A DNA stretch of 64,000 bases, from NCBI GenBank assembly GCA_032207245.1, contig CM063508.1, positions 113,352,302-113,416,301 on the forward strand. The letters run 5' to 3'. The position numbers were made by a program, and so were the translations under genes. Each line of letters starts with the position of its first letter. Positions within the stretch are counted from its first letter, which is position 1. A model generated the notes under the pieces. That model made no database searches and was not told the origin of the DNA. It was given only the letters and a program-made list of their open reading frames with translations. The DNA is from Pardosa pseudoannulata (lineage: Eukaryota > Arthropoda > Arachnida > Araneae > Lycosidae). Positions 48,104-64,000 of this stretch are shown one piece after another.

Positions 48104-49550
48104 TACTCTGCAACGACTTTTTCATAACTTCCTACTACCACGAATATTACGCACGATTGGGTGTATTATAGTTGTTGAATGGTTATTTGTTTTCTATTGT
48201 ATCAATGTATGTAATTATTAAACTTCATTGAAATCGCTCCATTAAGTCGAAATATTTGCCCAAATCTGAAATATCTCCTTATTTTATACACGAGTGTATA
48301 TTTAAGTCTGTATGTTTATCTGCGAATGTAATAAATATTAAAAATGTATCATAATGAGAACTTTTATCTTTAATTTTGATTATTTAAACTTTATTACTTT
48401 TTTTCTATAATTAAATTCTTAACTTGCAAAAAATTCTTGACTTTATCAAAAATGGCTCTCCTAAGATTAGATTGAATCATTTGGACTTTAACTCTCATAG
48501 ACACACATTGACTGACCATTCGGCATTTTCATCACCGAAATAAGGCTAAGCTATATCAATTTGTCATGAGAATGTTCATTTTCTCTCTCCAGGGCTAACA
48601 AATTTTCTCAGATATTGGTTGCAGATTAGTTGCTGTCAGGAATGTGAAGGTGAACATCGACTGCTGCATTTTAAAGTTGCCATAATCAAATGTAGCTTTA
48701 TAAGTAATTCTGGCCGCGACATACTTTAGTTTGTGTGGTAAGTAAATATAGGATTGAAATTCCCTTGTCTAATGGTGCAACACATTTTACCGAGTGTTAT
48801 CTCAGGTAAGGTATCTATTCTGCAACCGCTTTTTCATAACTTTCGACTCCAACGACAGTTACGCACGATTGGGTGTATTATAGTTGTTGAATGGTTATTT
48901 GTTTTCTATTGTATCAATGTATGTAATTATTAAACTTCATTGAAATCGCTCCATTAAGTCGAAATATTTGCCCAAATCTGAAATATCTCCTTATTTTATA
49001 CACGAGTGTATATTTAAGTCTGTATGTTTATCTGCGAATGTAATAAATATTAAAAATATATCATAACGAGTTACTAAACTTTTACCTTTATTAAATTATT
49101 TATGCTTGTTTGAACTTTATTACTTTTTTATACAATTAAATTCTTAACTTGCATAAAAATTCTTGACTTTATCAAAAATGGCTCTCCTAAGATTGGATTG
49201 AATCATTTGGACTTAAACTCTCATAGACACAAACATTGACTGACCACCTGACATTTTCAGCTAAGACTAAAATATTAAGGCTAAGCTATATCAATTTGTC
49301 ATGAGAATGTTCATTTTCTCTCTCCAGGGCTAACAAATTTTCTCAGATATTGGTTGCAGATTAGTTGCTGTCAGGAATGTGAAGGTGAACATCAACTACT
49401 TCATTTTAAAGTTGCCATAATCAGATGTAGTTTTAAAATTAATTTTGGCAACGACATACTTCTGTTTGTGTGTTAAGTAAATACAGAAGTGAAATTCCCT
49501 TATCTATTTTTTCAATAAATTTTACCGACTTTTATCTCGGGTAAAGTAGT
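48104..49550. repeat. Tandem duplication, 712-bp unit, two copies
   Basis: ATTGGGTGTATTATAGTTGT occurs at 48156 and 48868, and nearly 200 bp around it is almost identical. Matching words continue to the end of each copy, including TTCTCAGATATTGGTTGCAG and GTCAGGAATGTGAAGGTGAA. The unit starts near TCTGCAAC at 48104 and 48816 and ends near 49545. Each copy contains an AATAAATATTAAAAA word. Similarity is highest at the left, and the second copy carries some substitutions and short indels. No open frame spans it. Confidence 0.92.
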
Positions 49551-51983
49551 AAAGGCATAATGATTTCTTGCACTAAATCTTACAAAATAAATCACCTACT
49601 TTTTTGCATTGTTCTTTAAGGTCAGTTGCCTAAAAACTGTTACAAACTTCAAAACCGATAGAGAGAGACAAAACAAATTTTCCCTGCAAAAATCTTAAAT
49701 TTAGGTTTTCTGAGCTACATTGGTGGGACAGTAGGTCCCACAAAAATGCAAAATCAGCGGTTTGTGTCCCATCGAATTCGATTAACCAAAATAAAAATAA
49801 AAATTCAATTTGTGTTATTTTTAACAGCCTGAGAAACGTATTCAGGAACTGTAATACAGAGAAAATATAATAATTGTAAAGGAATTTTTTGAAAATATAC
49901 TGTAATAATATAAAATACTGTAATTTATTTTAAATATTGATAATCTTTAATTTTTACCATTTTTATATTTCAAATAATAATAAAAGAAAATATGTTTTAC
50001 AAAAAATGTTAAAGATTAAATTTATTATCTTTAGAAACAAAAACTACATTTATCTTAAAATATCACTCAATATTTTAAGTGTTCTTTGAATACCGAAAAA
50101 CAATTGGCAAGAATAAATATGGGAGAAAATGGGAAAATTTATTTCTAATTAAAAACATCTTTAATATGGAGGAATTTATATGCATATAGGTAATTTTAGC
50201 TAAAATTTATTTAAACTAAACTTTTCGTTTCCTTAATCAATGTTTCATTATTAATTTATTTTTTTCAACTTGTTAAAATAATAAAACTAATTATAAACGC
50301 TATTTAAAAAATATTAGCTTACATTCTAAAAATGTCAAAAGAAACAAAACTTTTAATTTATTTTCAATTTGTGAAATTTTTTTCGATCTCAAATGTGAAA
50401 TATGATAATCGGCTTCAAAATGTTCAGTAATTTTGTCGATTAAGAAAAATTTTATTTTGAATAAAATTTATATGCAGATTTTTTTAAATAGTTATTTTAA
50501 ATTTAAATCTTAGAGAATATCTGTGAAAAGGACAAATAATGGAATTAAAGCATACAATTCTTTTATATTTTATCAAAATACTAAGTAATATCTTTTCTAG
50601 AAAAAAAATATATATTTTAAAATTTAAAAAAATGGAATAATAATTTCTTGTTTTAACATTAAGTAGACAATGTACCTTTACAGAATGAAAGTATTTATTG
50701 TAACAGGGTTATTTCCGATTAGTCGTAATATAAAAAGTTTTGCTCCTTTTAAAAATAAATTTTTGCAAAATTTTTTTGATAACCGACTAATTTTAAAAGG
50801 ATATTAGTATACCGTTTTAAGTGGGATTTAAAATATATATATATACACCAAATGAAAAAAACTAACGTACTTGAAAAATGATTTTTGAAATATAATAAAA
50901 TGCAATTTTTTAACGAATTAAAAGTAAATACACTTATAATTTTATCAGCTAAAAATTCAAAGGTATCTGACATGATAAAATTTTTAAAAAAATTAAATCT
51001 GTTAAAAAAAACTAATTAAATTAAAAACATATATCTTTTTCTAAGATATAAAATTTGTTATATTTATTTTATTAATATATTAAAGCTTACATAATAAATA
51101 ATTTAATTACCTTCTATTTTATTAAAAATATTAGTTACTTAATTTTAACAGGTAAGTGGATATCTTTATTTTTCCCTTTTTGTTTGCATTTTATGTAACA
51201 AGATTAATATTATTTATATAACAAAACTAAACCTTACTTCATATTAAATCAAAAATAGGGTTCTATACCCAAACCGTTTCTTCTCCAATGGTACTGGGTC
51301 TTCTTACATTTATGTGGATGATAACATTCTACTGACTTTTATTTAACAGAGGTAAAATTTTAATGTTCGTTTATTATAAGAGTTACAAAACTTGATAATA
51401 AAAAGATAGGTAGCACTGTGATAGCTAATATTTAAATAAATAATAAATAAGTAAATGACAAAATAATAATGATATTCAAAAAACAAGAAAAATTTTAGTT
51501 TTTTAAAATGTTCAAAATGTTCAAAAGTTCAATAGTTCAAAAAAAGTTTTAGTTTTTTACAAGAAAAATATTTATATAAAATAAAACTTTAAACAATTTT
51601 AATTTCTTTTATTACGAATATTACGATTGGGCCAATATTCCGACTGGATTTTTTTATATTACGATTGGACTATATTGAAAATATTACATCTTAATATATA
51701 ACCAGATTTGTATCTCGATTTACTGCATATTAATAAAGAATATTATATTTTGGTAATTTACAGTTTATTGTAATATATCATTATACATTGTGACTTAAAA
51801 CAAATTATATACTTGTTTTACAAAAATACTTTACTTTAAAAGAAATAAATACTCTAAAAAGTAATTTTAAAATAATACAAATAAAGGGTTACAATGGAGA
51901 AAAAAATATAAAGAAGTCCAGCATTTCAGATTGATTCTAAAAAAACCTTTTCTCTGAACATTAGACATTTTTGTAAATAAATG
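49551..51983. other. Very AT-rich sequence with one hairpin
   Basis: The only structure of note is GTGGGAC-agtag-GTCCCAC (49723-49741), directly after CTACATTG. The remainder is featureless AT-rich DNA. CTACATTGGTGGGAC resembles the junction of an LTR 3' end and a primer binding site, but a start for such an LTR was not found. Confidence 0.45.
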
Positions 51984-52894
<911 letters not shown>

Positions 52895-53190
52895 TAATAA
52901 ATATAAGACATATGATTTAGTTTTTTTAAATCGTTTTTGTATTACAGTTTTTGTTCCACGATTTTTAAAATTTTTTTCTTGATATTTCTTCAATAGACAA
53001 TAAGGATGCATTTTAAGAGTAATGTACCACACCAAATAAAGTAATAAAGAATATAAGACACATGATTTAGTTTTTAGAAATAGTTTTCGTATTACAGTTT
53101 TTGTTCCAATTATTTTTTCATTTTTTTTCTTGATATTTCTTCAATAAGAAAAAATGATGCATTTTAAGAGTAATGTGAAAATTTGTTATA
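52895..53190. repeat. Tandem duplication, about 150-bp unit, two copies
   Basis: ATATAAGACA occurs at 52901 and 53051. GTATTACAGTTTTTGTTCCA, TTCTTGATATTTCTTCAATA and GATGCATTTTAAGAGTAATG follow in both copies with few differences. Confidence 0.88.
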
Positions 53191-54015
53191 TAAATTTTGT
53201 CTTTATATCAAATTATATTTTATAATTATATCTTTATATTTTTATCTTTATATAAATTAGAAAAAAATCAAAAATACCTTCCCCACACCAAAAAATATTT
53301 AATCTTAGCTAATTAATTTTTCCAGAACTATTTAAGAGTTTTCTAATACAAAATGTATTGTAAGAAAAGTTGCAATTTAAACGTTTGAATAAAAATCTTT
53401 TATAAAAAATACGAGTAACTATATATTCAAATACGTTGGCCAAACTACAAAGGAAATTTTCTACAGAAAGAAACACATCTTGATTTTTCGTTTCCTCAAA
53501 ATCGTCGAAATATTTCTTTTTATGTTTCATGTTGTACTGCTAATACCTCATTATCTTTTTATTTGAGAATTAATCTATGCGCTTTTGAGTTTCAATAACT
53601 AAGCATTCCTTTTGAAAAATCTTTTCTTTTGATAAAAAATCTTTATTTAAACGAAACTTACCGAGATAGTTTTTAGTTTTGCTTGTAAAGTTCTTTGTAA
53701 GGCAATATCAATCTTACTTCTCCTTTTTTATTTCAAACGATTATAAGTGTTGAGAAAAATCTCTTAAAATAAAATTCAAGAGTGTTTCAAACAAAAGTAT
53801 GTCTTAAAAATTTGTGTAAAATCGATTTAAAGCTCCACTTTTGAATCTTTTACTTTGGTTTCTTCTCTTTTGGATCAAACGAATATCGGAATTCATTGAC
53901 AAGTTCTTACCGTCAATGAATTGATGCTGCCAGTATATGTTTTGGGTTTGAGATTAATTACGCTGTAACATATCCCCGAGAAATATCATTTTCGTAGGGA
54001 GTCCTGAGGCTGTTA
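53191..54015. other. AT-rich sequence without recognisable feature
   Basis: No supported feature was seen. The minus frame at 53309-53530 is unrecognised. Confidence 0.45.
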
Positions 54016-54742
54016 AGGGAGTCTGAGACTCATATATTTCGGAAGAATAATTTTATTTTCTTTACTTAAATATCTTACAAGGTTTTATAAGTCGTATAAT
54101 AAAAACCTCACTCTTCTCGAATAATTTTATAAGAAGATATTACTTTTTAAATTTATGCTGATTATGAATGCCTGAAAAAATCGTTTTATTTTAATTGATT
54201 AAGGGAACAGTGAACAATTCAAAGTGTTTTTTGCAAGTTATTAACTAAGAATTATTAAATTTTTACATGCATATATTCTTTGCAATATCTCGAAAAAAAT
54301 TAAATTATGAAGAAAAATATCAAAAATATTTTTCTGTGGTAAAATATGAATCTAAAGAGTTAATTTTGAAGTTTTCAATAAAAGGGAGTCTGAGACTCAA
54401 ATACTTCGGTAAAACCATTTTATTTTCTCTATTTAATTATGTTACAAAGTTTTAGAAGTCGTATAATAAAAACCTCATGGTATTTGAATAATTTTATAAG
54501 AAGATATTACTTTTTAAATTTATGCTGATTATGAATGCCTGAAAAATCATTTTATTTTACTTTGTTAAGGGAACAGTGTATAATTCAAAGTGTTTTTATA
54601 AGTTATTATTTTGCATACATATAGAGAAATATATTCATTGCATTACCTCGAAAAATTTTAAATTATGAAGAAAATTATCAAAAAAAAATTTTTTCGTGGT
54701 AGTATATGACTTTAATATGTTAATTTTGAAGTTTTCAATAAA
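54016..54742. repeat. Tandem duplication, 367-bp unit, two copies
   Basis: AGGGAGTCTGAGACTCA occurs at 54016 and 54383. The copies share TCGTATAATAAAAACCTCA, AGAAGATATTACTTTTTAAA, TATGCTGATTATGAATGCCT and GTTAATTTTGAAGTTTTCAA in order. The inner palindrome GAGTCTGAGACTC (around a central T/G) marks the start of each unit. Divergence is moderate. Confidence 0.93.
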
Positions 54743-55227
<485 letters not shown>

Positions 55228-55650
55228 AAGGAAAATTCTCAGGGGTTTTCAAAACTTAAATCAAGGGTAAAAATTCCCGCGTCTTTTTACATTCCCCTTT
55301 TTAACCCCTAACCTAAATTGACCACTGGGGCTACAGGTTACGCCCTCAGAGAAGGGGCCTGGTCAATTATAAACCTACATGGCCCTAGCGGACAATTTAG
55401 GAAATTTCCAAATAAAAAGGAGATACACGCTAGCGGAGACAGATTTTTCCTACAGATATTTTCCCACAGATGTTGACCCAGGTGTTAATGGTCTTGTAAA
55501 TAGAACTTTATGCTAGCTGACCCTTCAGTTTGTCCCTATGATGAAGTGGGAACCCGTCCTTCAAAGTTGTCTTAATAAAGGTCTATAGCTGAAACGGTAT
55601 CATTTTTATGGCCATGACTGCAACACCTCATCGAGAAGTCAGTCTCATTA
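55228..55650. other. GC-richer island between two TA arrays
   Basis: The block 55260-55620 has near-balanced base composition. It contains a 9-bp inverted repeat, AATTGACCA (55316) and TGGTCAATT (55360), and words such as GTTACGCCCTCAGAGAAGG. I found no coding frame, LTR ends or partner copy. Its sharp edges at the TA arrays suggest an insertion of a mobile sequence, unproven. Confidence 0.45.
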
Positions 55651-57419
<1,769 letters not shown>

Positions 57420-57589
57420 TATATATGTAAGTGTGTATGTGTGTATGAATGCATTCTTATCATTTGAATATAAAAAGGGTAGAGCTACGAAAGCTTTACT
57501 GCTGTTGTGAGATCGTATACTATTTATACTTAAGAAATTTCAAAGCTTAAAATAATAATTTACTTTATTTTTTCTCACTATTATCCTGC

Positions 57590-57827
57590 AGAGTGCTTCC
57601 AAAATCAGTAACCATTGTAGAAACTAGGTCAAAACTAATTGAAATGAGCAATTCTAGAAACATATATCACAATCTTTCAACTTCCCTATCACTTCACTAT
57701 CTTCCTTCAGAGTGCTGCTAAAATCAGTAACCATTGTGGAAACTAGTTACAAAATAATTGAAATGAAGAATTCTAGATACTTATATCTCATAATTTCTCA
57801 ATATTCAAAACTTAAATGCAACCAATA
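57590..57827. repeat. Tandem duplication, 119-bp unit, two copies
   Basis: AGAGTGCT at 57590 and 57709 is followed in both copies by AAAATCAGTAACCATTGT, GAAACTAG, AATTGAAATGA and AATTCTAGA. Confidence 0.92.
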
Positions 57828-58108
57828 CAACTTTTATCTTACGTTTTGTTGACAAAAACATTTGCAATTTAATCTGAGTAAACTAAATCACCGCTACAAT
57901 GAAAAAAAACTATATTGCGACAGCTTATTAATTTAGGAAGAGAAATGTATTTAGGCCAAAAGCGAAAAACCGAAAGTTTGAAAAGAGACTGATGTTCATA
58001 CTATACAAAACAGTTGGAAAATAACAATATAATGCTAGAAATGTCATAAAAGACTTTACAAAAACATTTCAATGCGTACATAACTGACACTTTTTATGTA
58101 TTTAATGT

Positions 58109-58111
<3 letters not shown>
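57828..58111. other. Non-coding sequence without recognisable feature
   Basis: No supported feature was seen. Confidence 0.4.

Positions 58112-58151
<40 letters not shown>
58112..58151. repeat. Short (TA)n microsatellite
   Basis: About 40 bp of TA repeat. Confidence 0.95.
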
Positions 58152-58156
<5 letters not shown>

Positions 58157-58389
58157 TGTATCTAAAATTATTTTATTTTTTCAGATTGCCTATGAATTAA
58201 TCTCCCCGAGATGAAAGCATTTAAAATGGTGAGTAAGCTTTTAAAATGCATCTGTACTTCCTCCGTTTTACTATTGCTGAAAGCGCAATTGATTATGTTA
58301 TATTTTATAAGTCCTCAGAAGAAATAACTAAATTTAAATAAATGTTATATTTTATTAGAAACATTAACATGTATTTCATTTTTTAAGTA

Positions 58390-59100
<711 letters not shown>

Positions 59101-59480
59101 AAGCATGGAGGAAGCATGGAGAAGGGTCAAAGGGGGGTGTCAATCTTCCTAAAACCGAGGTTTCCTGTTTGGAAAAGAGAGCAGCGGGATGATTCCCAGC
59201 TGAACTTCTAAGAGAGCAGGTTGATCTAGGGTGATCTCCTCTCCGGACGATAGGTTGCATCTGCACATACATTAATATTTATTTAAATGTTTTCTTTTTT
59301 TTGTAATAAATCAATATTATTAAGTTTATTTCTCTACGGCTGGTTATTTCGCCCCCATACCTGCTCCTTATACGAGACCCATGCGAAGTCATAGCCAAAT
59401 GGGTAGGGGTGTGACGGACATCGGAAATAGAAACATCGATGCTAACAAACAGTAAGGAGCACACTAGAGAGTATCATCGA
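59101..59480. other. GC-richer island next to the compound microsatellite
   Basis: Two balanced-composition stretches (59105-59270 and 59330-59470) are separated by AT-rich sequence. The minus strand of the first stays open for about 50 codons from 59272, with a mixed, protein-like composition (for example [20 protein letters not shown]). I cannot assign it to a family, and it runs straight into repeat-encoded tyrosine-isoleucine. It may be a mobile-element fragment. Confidence 0.4.
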
Positions 59481-59979
59481 AACTCTTACTCAAATGCATT
59501 GCGTAACAGTCAATACGTATGATAACTCTAAATTTCCTTATAATTTCATATAGTTTCAATACAAGACAGAAATACTTAAAATAAGTAAATTATTTCAGAG
59601 AAAAGTGTAGTTAAATACGTTTGCCAATTACTTTCAAGTCATCAAAATCGTTTCAGAATGCCATTATAAGTAGTAGATAAGTACAATTAAAGGCCTTCTA
59701 GCCAGTGCTAGCTAATAAAAATAGTAAAGAGTGGGTTAGGAAGACATTTGGGAGAAGTAGAATGAACTGTGCATGGTGGGTAGCCAAGTATTTAAATTTC
59801 TTGCCCAGAAGCAGTAAAACCCTTTGTTTAGATTTTTTGTAGTACCATGAATGGCAGTAAAATCTTTTAAAAGAATGCTTCAAGTGTTTTCGATGTTTTA
59901 GGTAGCTTTTGAAACGAATAGGAATTTTAATGTAACTGAAATTGCGCTACACTGACTAGAAAGAACTAAATTTAAAATT
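59481..59979. other. Non-coding sequence without recognisable feature
   Basis: No supported feature was seen. Confidence 0.45.
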
Positions 59980-60650
59980 TAAAAAATCTGGTTGTGATTT
60001 TACCTTTTATGATTAGTGAAATCTAACATACGGAAATAATGAGTTTTGCAATTATTTGTCTCAACTTTTAAACGAGTTCTGAATATTCATCGTTAAATGT
60101 AAATGATTTGTTAAGTATCGTAACGCTAGATAACACAAAAATTTGCTCAAATTATTTCGGTTATTCGGAGCGATTTTGAATTATTTTGGAATTTCAATAT
60201 AACTTACTACCAAAAATATTCATTACTAACAAAGAAGAATTAGTTTTACATCTTATAAGATTTGATTACTATTTTGCTCTCTTCTCGTTTAGTTGAAATC
60301 TAACACTTGAGAATATCAGATTTGCAATTACTTGCATAAGGTTATACCCAAATTTCGGAGAGATATTATTAAATACAATTAGTTTTTTTGGTTTCTTAAC
60401 AATAGAAAGCACAGAAAGTTGTTTCCAGTGCTTTTTACTTTTTAAAAATATTTACAACTAATTTAGAATTTTAAAATAATATAAAATTAAAATTGTTCAA
60501 TACCAACACACAATAAATAAACTTACAATATACAGATGTTCTTGTTTGCTCTCTCCTACTTTAGTTGAAATCTGTTAAACGAGAATACTAAATTTCCTGT
60601 TATTACCATGGTCCTGTTATTACTATTATTTGTCATTAACTGGTGTTAAG
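59980..60650. repeat. Diverged tandem repeat, about 272-bp period, three partial units
   Basis: AGTTGAAATCT or a variant recurs near 60015, 60291 and 60563, preceded by a GCTCTCTYCT-like word in the last two copies and followed by GARAATA and a TTGCAATTA-like word. Related short words (a GTTCTACATATGCATCGTTA-like string) occur again around 61310 and 61425, so the family extends in degraded form towards 61500. Confidence 0.6.
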
Positions 60651-61565
60651 TACAAAAATATAATTTATTGGTTGGATCAAAATTGGAGCAAAATTTTCAC
60701 TTGCTCTAGTGTTCATTTATCTTATTCATATAGTATTATGCCCACAGATATTACTTACCCATTGGAGTAAAATGGAGTCCAAAATTTTTACAGTCAAGTA
60801 TTCTTTACCATAACCAGATGTACTTTCATTTACCAGGCAATTTTTTTCATTATTCCACTTCTATACCTACCATGATTATTATGTTTGCTATACTACCACA
60901 TACTACCACGATTATTATGCTTGCTTTTTCGCTATCTTCAAAGTTATTACAAGGCTTAGTTATAGCACCATTATCGCCATTCCACTGCTTGCTTTCAATA
61001 AATTGGTCAGACTGTTTGGCGACTTAACTTCGCTGGTGACTTTTCACTCAGATGATTTGATCAAAAAAAAGTTAGGTGTAGTGGATGTACGAGAGCTAAA
61101 AGGAAAGATCGTGATTCTTTGGAGATCCTCCAGCACCGATGATCTATAAGACTTGGCTACAAAAATGGCTCTACATCTTGTGTTTCATATAATTTACATC
61201 TATTTATCAGGCATAAAAGTCGCCGTATAAAAAGAAACATTTCTATGACTTTAGACTTCAGAGGTTTTTAATCAGATAATTGGGACAATTTACAGTAGTT
61301 TTTCACCAAGTTCTACATATGCATCGTTAAATATTATTAATTTTTCAATTTTCTTAAAGTTAAATTTCTATGAGTTCCAACTTGTTTTAACCATAAGGTT
61401 GGAGCAATTTACATAAAACTTTCTACAAGTTCTAAATATATATCGTGAAATACAACTATTTATTATATTTTCATATTATACTTACTCAGACTCTTCCTAC
61501 TGCCGTTTTTATACAATGTAAAAAATATAAACAGTCATAATTTCAAGGATTATTACAACTTGACA
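60651..61565. other. Non-coding sequence with a short local duplication
   Basis: ACCATGATTATTATGTTTGC (60870) is repeated as ACCACGATTATTATGCTTGC (60905). The 69-codon frame at 60818-61027 covers this and is unrecognised. Otherwise featureless. Confidence 0.45.
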
Positions 61566-63208
61566 AAACAAACATTTCTCTGTAACACGGGCTCATTAAG
61601 CAAGCAATAAATTGCAAGGGGAGTCTATTTAGTGAAACTGGATAGCACAATAAAAACGAATAATAATATAAAAAAAAGATATTTATAGTTGAAAACTTAA
61701 CAAAAGATCTGCAGATGAGCGACCAGCATAACTCAAAAACGATTACATATAGAATATTGAAATTTTGTATTTGGGACTGTGGTAACATCTAGTTCTCTTT
61801 CTACAAACATTTCTCTGTAACACGGGCTCATTAAGCAAGCAATAAATTGCAAGGGGAGTCTATTTAGTGAAACTGGATAGCACAATAAAAACGAATAATA
61901 ATATAAAAAAAAGATATTTATAGTTGAAAACTTAACAAAAGATCTGCAGATGAGCGACCAGCATAACTCAAAAACGATTGCATATAAAATATTGAAATTT
62001 TGTATTTGGGACTGTGGTAACATCTAGTTCTCTTTCTACAAAAATTTCTCTGTAACACGAGCTCATCCAGCAAGCAATAAACTGCGAGTGGAGTCTACTT
62101 AATCAAACTGGATAGCATAATAAAGACGAATAATAATATAAAAAAGGATATTTATAGTTGAAAACTTAACAAAAGATCTGCAGATGAGCGACCAGCATAA
62201 CTCAAAAACGATTGCATATAAAATATTGAAATTTTGTATTTGGGACTGTGGTAACATCTAGTTCTCTTTCTACAAACATTTCTCTGTAACACGAGCTCAT
62301 CCAGCAAGCAATAAACTGCGAGTGGAGTCTACTTAATCAAACTGGATAGCATAATAAAGACGAATAATAATATAAAAAAGGATATTTATAGTTGAAAACT
62401 TAACAAAAGATCTGCAGATGAGCGACCAGCATAACTCAAAAACGATTGCATATAAAATATTGAAATTTTGTATTTGGGACTGTGGTAACATCTAGTTCTC
62501 TTTCTACAAAAATTTCTCTGTAACACGAGCTCATCCAGCAAGCAATAAACTGCGAGTGGAGTCTACTTAATCAAACTGGATAGCATAATAAAGACGAATA
62601 ATAATATAAAAAAGGATATTTATAGTTGAAAACTTAACAAAAGATCTGCAGATGAGCGACCAGCATAACTCAAAAACGATTGCATATAAAATATTGAAAT
62701 TTTGTATTTGGGACTGTGGTAACATCTAGTTCTCTTTCTACAAAAATTTCTCTGTAACACGAGCTCATCCAGCAAGCAATAAACTGCGAGTGGAGTCTAC
62801 TTAATCAAACTGGATAGCATAATAAAGACGAATAATAATATAAAAAAGGATATTTATAGTTGAAAACTTAACAAAAGATCTGCAGATGAGCGACCAGCAT
62901 AACTCAAAAACGATTGCATATAGAATATTGAAATTTTGTATTTGAGACTGTGGTAGCATCTAGTTCTCTTTCTACAAAAATTTCTCTGTAACACGAGCTC
63001 ATCAAGAAAGCAATAAACTGCGAGTGGAGTCTACTTAGTCAAACTGGATAGCACAATAAAGACGAATAATAATATAAAAAAGGATATTTATAGTTGAAAA
63101 CTTAACAAAAGATCTACAGATGAGCGACCAGCATAACTCAAAAACGATTACATATAGAATATTGAAATTTTGTATTTGGGACTGTGGTAACATTTAGTTC
63201 TCTTTCTA
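61566..63208. repeat. Satellite array, 7 copies of 234-235 bp
   Basis: The TTT of ATTTCTCTGTAACACG recurs at 61575, 61810, 62045, 62279, 62513, 62747 and 62981, a period of 235 bp for the first two copies and 234 bp later. Units are almost identical, so the array is young or homogenised. Copies 1-2 carry GGGCTCATTAAGCAAGC and a seven- or eight-A tract. Copies 3-6 carry GAGCTCATCCAGCAAGC and AAAAAAGG. Copy 7 is a mixture. Each unit contains AGATCTGCAGATGAGCGACC and GGGACTGTGGTAACATCTAG. Open frames crossing unit borders (61543-61788, 61733-62023 minus) reflect the array and not a gene. Confidence 0.97.
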
Positions 63209-64000
63209 ACTGATTGAAATTAACATGCTGTATTGTGTACAATCTTTATTTAACGAATATTACACAGTCAGCTTATACCGTAAAATTATATGTTATAAAT
63301 GTTATTAAAATCTAAAAATTTAGCATTTATATAACACTCCATTTTATTAAAGAATTAGATAATTGTACCTTAATTTCAAATAATAAAAGGGGCATAGAAA
63401 ATGTTTTATAAGTATGCAAGAAAGCCATACGATTTCTTTGTTTGGCAAGTATACCCATAGTGAGCTATAAAGTTCATTTCGGTAAGAGCGAGATAATTTA
63501 TAACTACTAAAAAATTCAAATTTAATATTAGCATTCCTGTTTTATATAAGCATGGTATTTTCGGATCCAATCAACAAAAAAGACAAAATAAACTATTTTA
63601 AATGTTTATTGGTGATATGATCTGAAAATAATCTAAATATAAAGTTGAAATTGTATACATAAAACGATCCCTTTAGCACATTTTTATTGATAAAGTTTGG
63701 TCCTCTTTGAAGAACATATACAGAATTTCAGAGGTTTTATATTTTAAACTGTGCGACAAGTTTTATATTTTATTATGCATGAAAAAAGTAATGATAGAAG
63801 TCTATATTTTAGTATTTTTAGCGGTATAATATTACTCCGTACATTATTACTCTTGTATTTTAAACCGACATTTTTATGTTTTGTTCAGGAAAATTTATAT
63901 ATTTTGGAGCATATATGCAGCTTTTAAAATATTTAATATGAAGTTTTATATGTGACAAAAGTAGAGAAATTTATTACAAGTAGTACAATGTAACTGCAAT
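63209..64000. other. AT-rich sequence without recognisable feature
   Basis: No supported feature was seen to the window end. Confidence 0.5.

Noticed and set aside
49723..49741. Rho-independent-type terminator hairpin
   Set aside because: Bacterial terminators do not apply in this eukaryotic setting, and no transcription unit precedes it.
61733..62023. 96-codon minus-strand frame
   Set aside because: It crosses the border of two 234-bp satellite units and repeats its own sequence, so the array explains it.
61566..63208. CRISPR-like array
   Set aside because: The repeated unit is 234 bp and identical throughout, with no short repeats separated by unique spacers, and the DNA is eukaryotic in character.

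Overview
This window looks like AT-rich, non-coding eukaryotic (animal) DNA. I found no intact host gene, no RNA gene, no operon-like gene order and no CRISPR array. The recognisable content is transposable-element relics, two tRNA-derived SINE families, local tandem duplications and satellites, and long (TA)n microsatellites. The mix of element types (Ty3-type LTR elements, Tc1, piggyBac, Tigger/pogo and hAT) fits an invertebrate. I lean towards an arthropod, possibly a chelicerate such as a spider, but that is an impression from element style and not a demonstrated identification.

Layout. 0-9.5 kb: a solo-LTR candidate (1700-2756), a 5 x 72 bp minisatellite (3782-4141), SINE copies, and a Tigger-type DNA transposon with TA target duplication (7726-8432). 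9.5-13.7 kb: a diverged tandem repeat (about 241 bp period), then the gag and protease end of a Ty3-like retrotransposon on the minus strand with its 5' LTR (11700-13696). 13.9-26 kb: a TA array, a piggyBac deletion derivative with TTAA target sites (14921-15488), a second TTAA-flanked element (17950-18568), and two decayed Tc1 transposase genes (17044-17580; 25165-26035). 27.5-39.15 kb: a large two-level satellite. An ancestral unit of about 1.18 kb (parts A, B and C) occurs several times, and part B alone (about 490 bp) has been amplified to 12 copies, with later SINE insertions. 39-51 kb: TA arrays, an LTR fragment, a SINE, a hAT deletion derivative with 8-bp target duplication (45877-46375) and a 712-bp duplication. 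52-61 kb: TA arrays alternating with GC-richer islands, a probable solo LTR inside a TA array (57125-57419), and duplications of 150, 367, 119 and 272 bp. 61.57-63.21 kb: a young 7 x 234 bp satellite with variant subtypes.

Three DNA transposons (Tigger, piggyBac, hAT) have the same structure: intact ends, most of the interior lost, and the extreme C-terminal transposase codons kept near one end. They are therefore internal-deletion derivatives and not unrelated MITEs. Nothing in the window encodes a functional transposase or reverse transcriptase, so these elements could only have moved using proteins made elsewhere. I did not find a new multi-gene system. The most informative structures are the nested satellite, the variant patchwork of the 234-bp array, a promoter-like LTR remnant between two TA arrays, and a pair of related LTRs associated with simple repeats.
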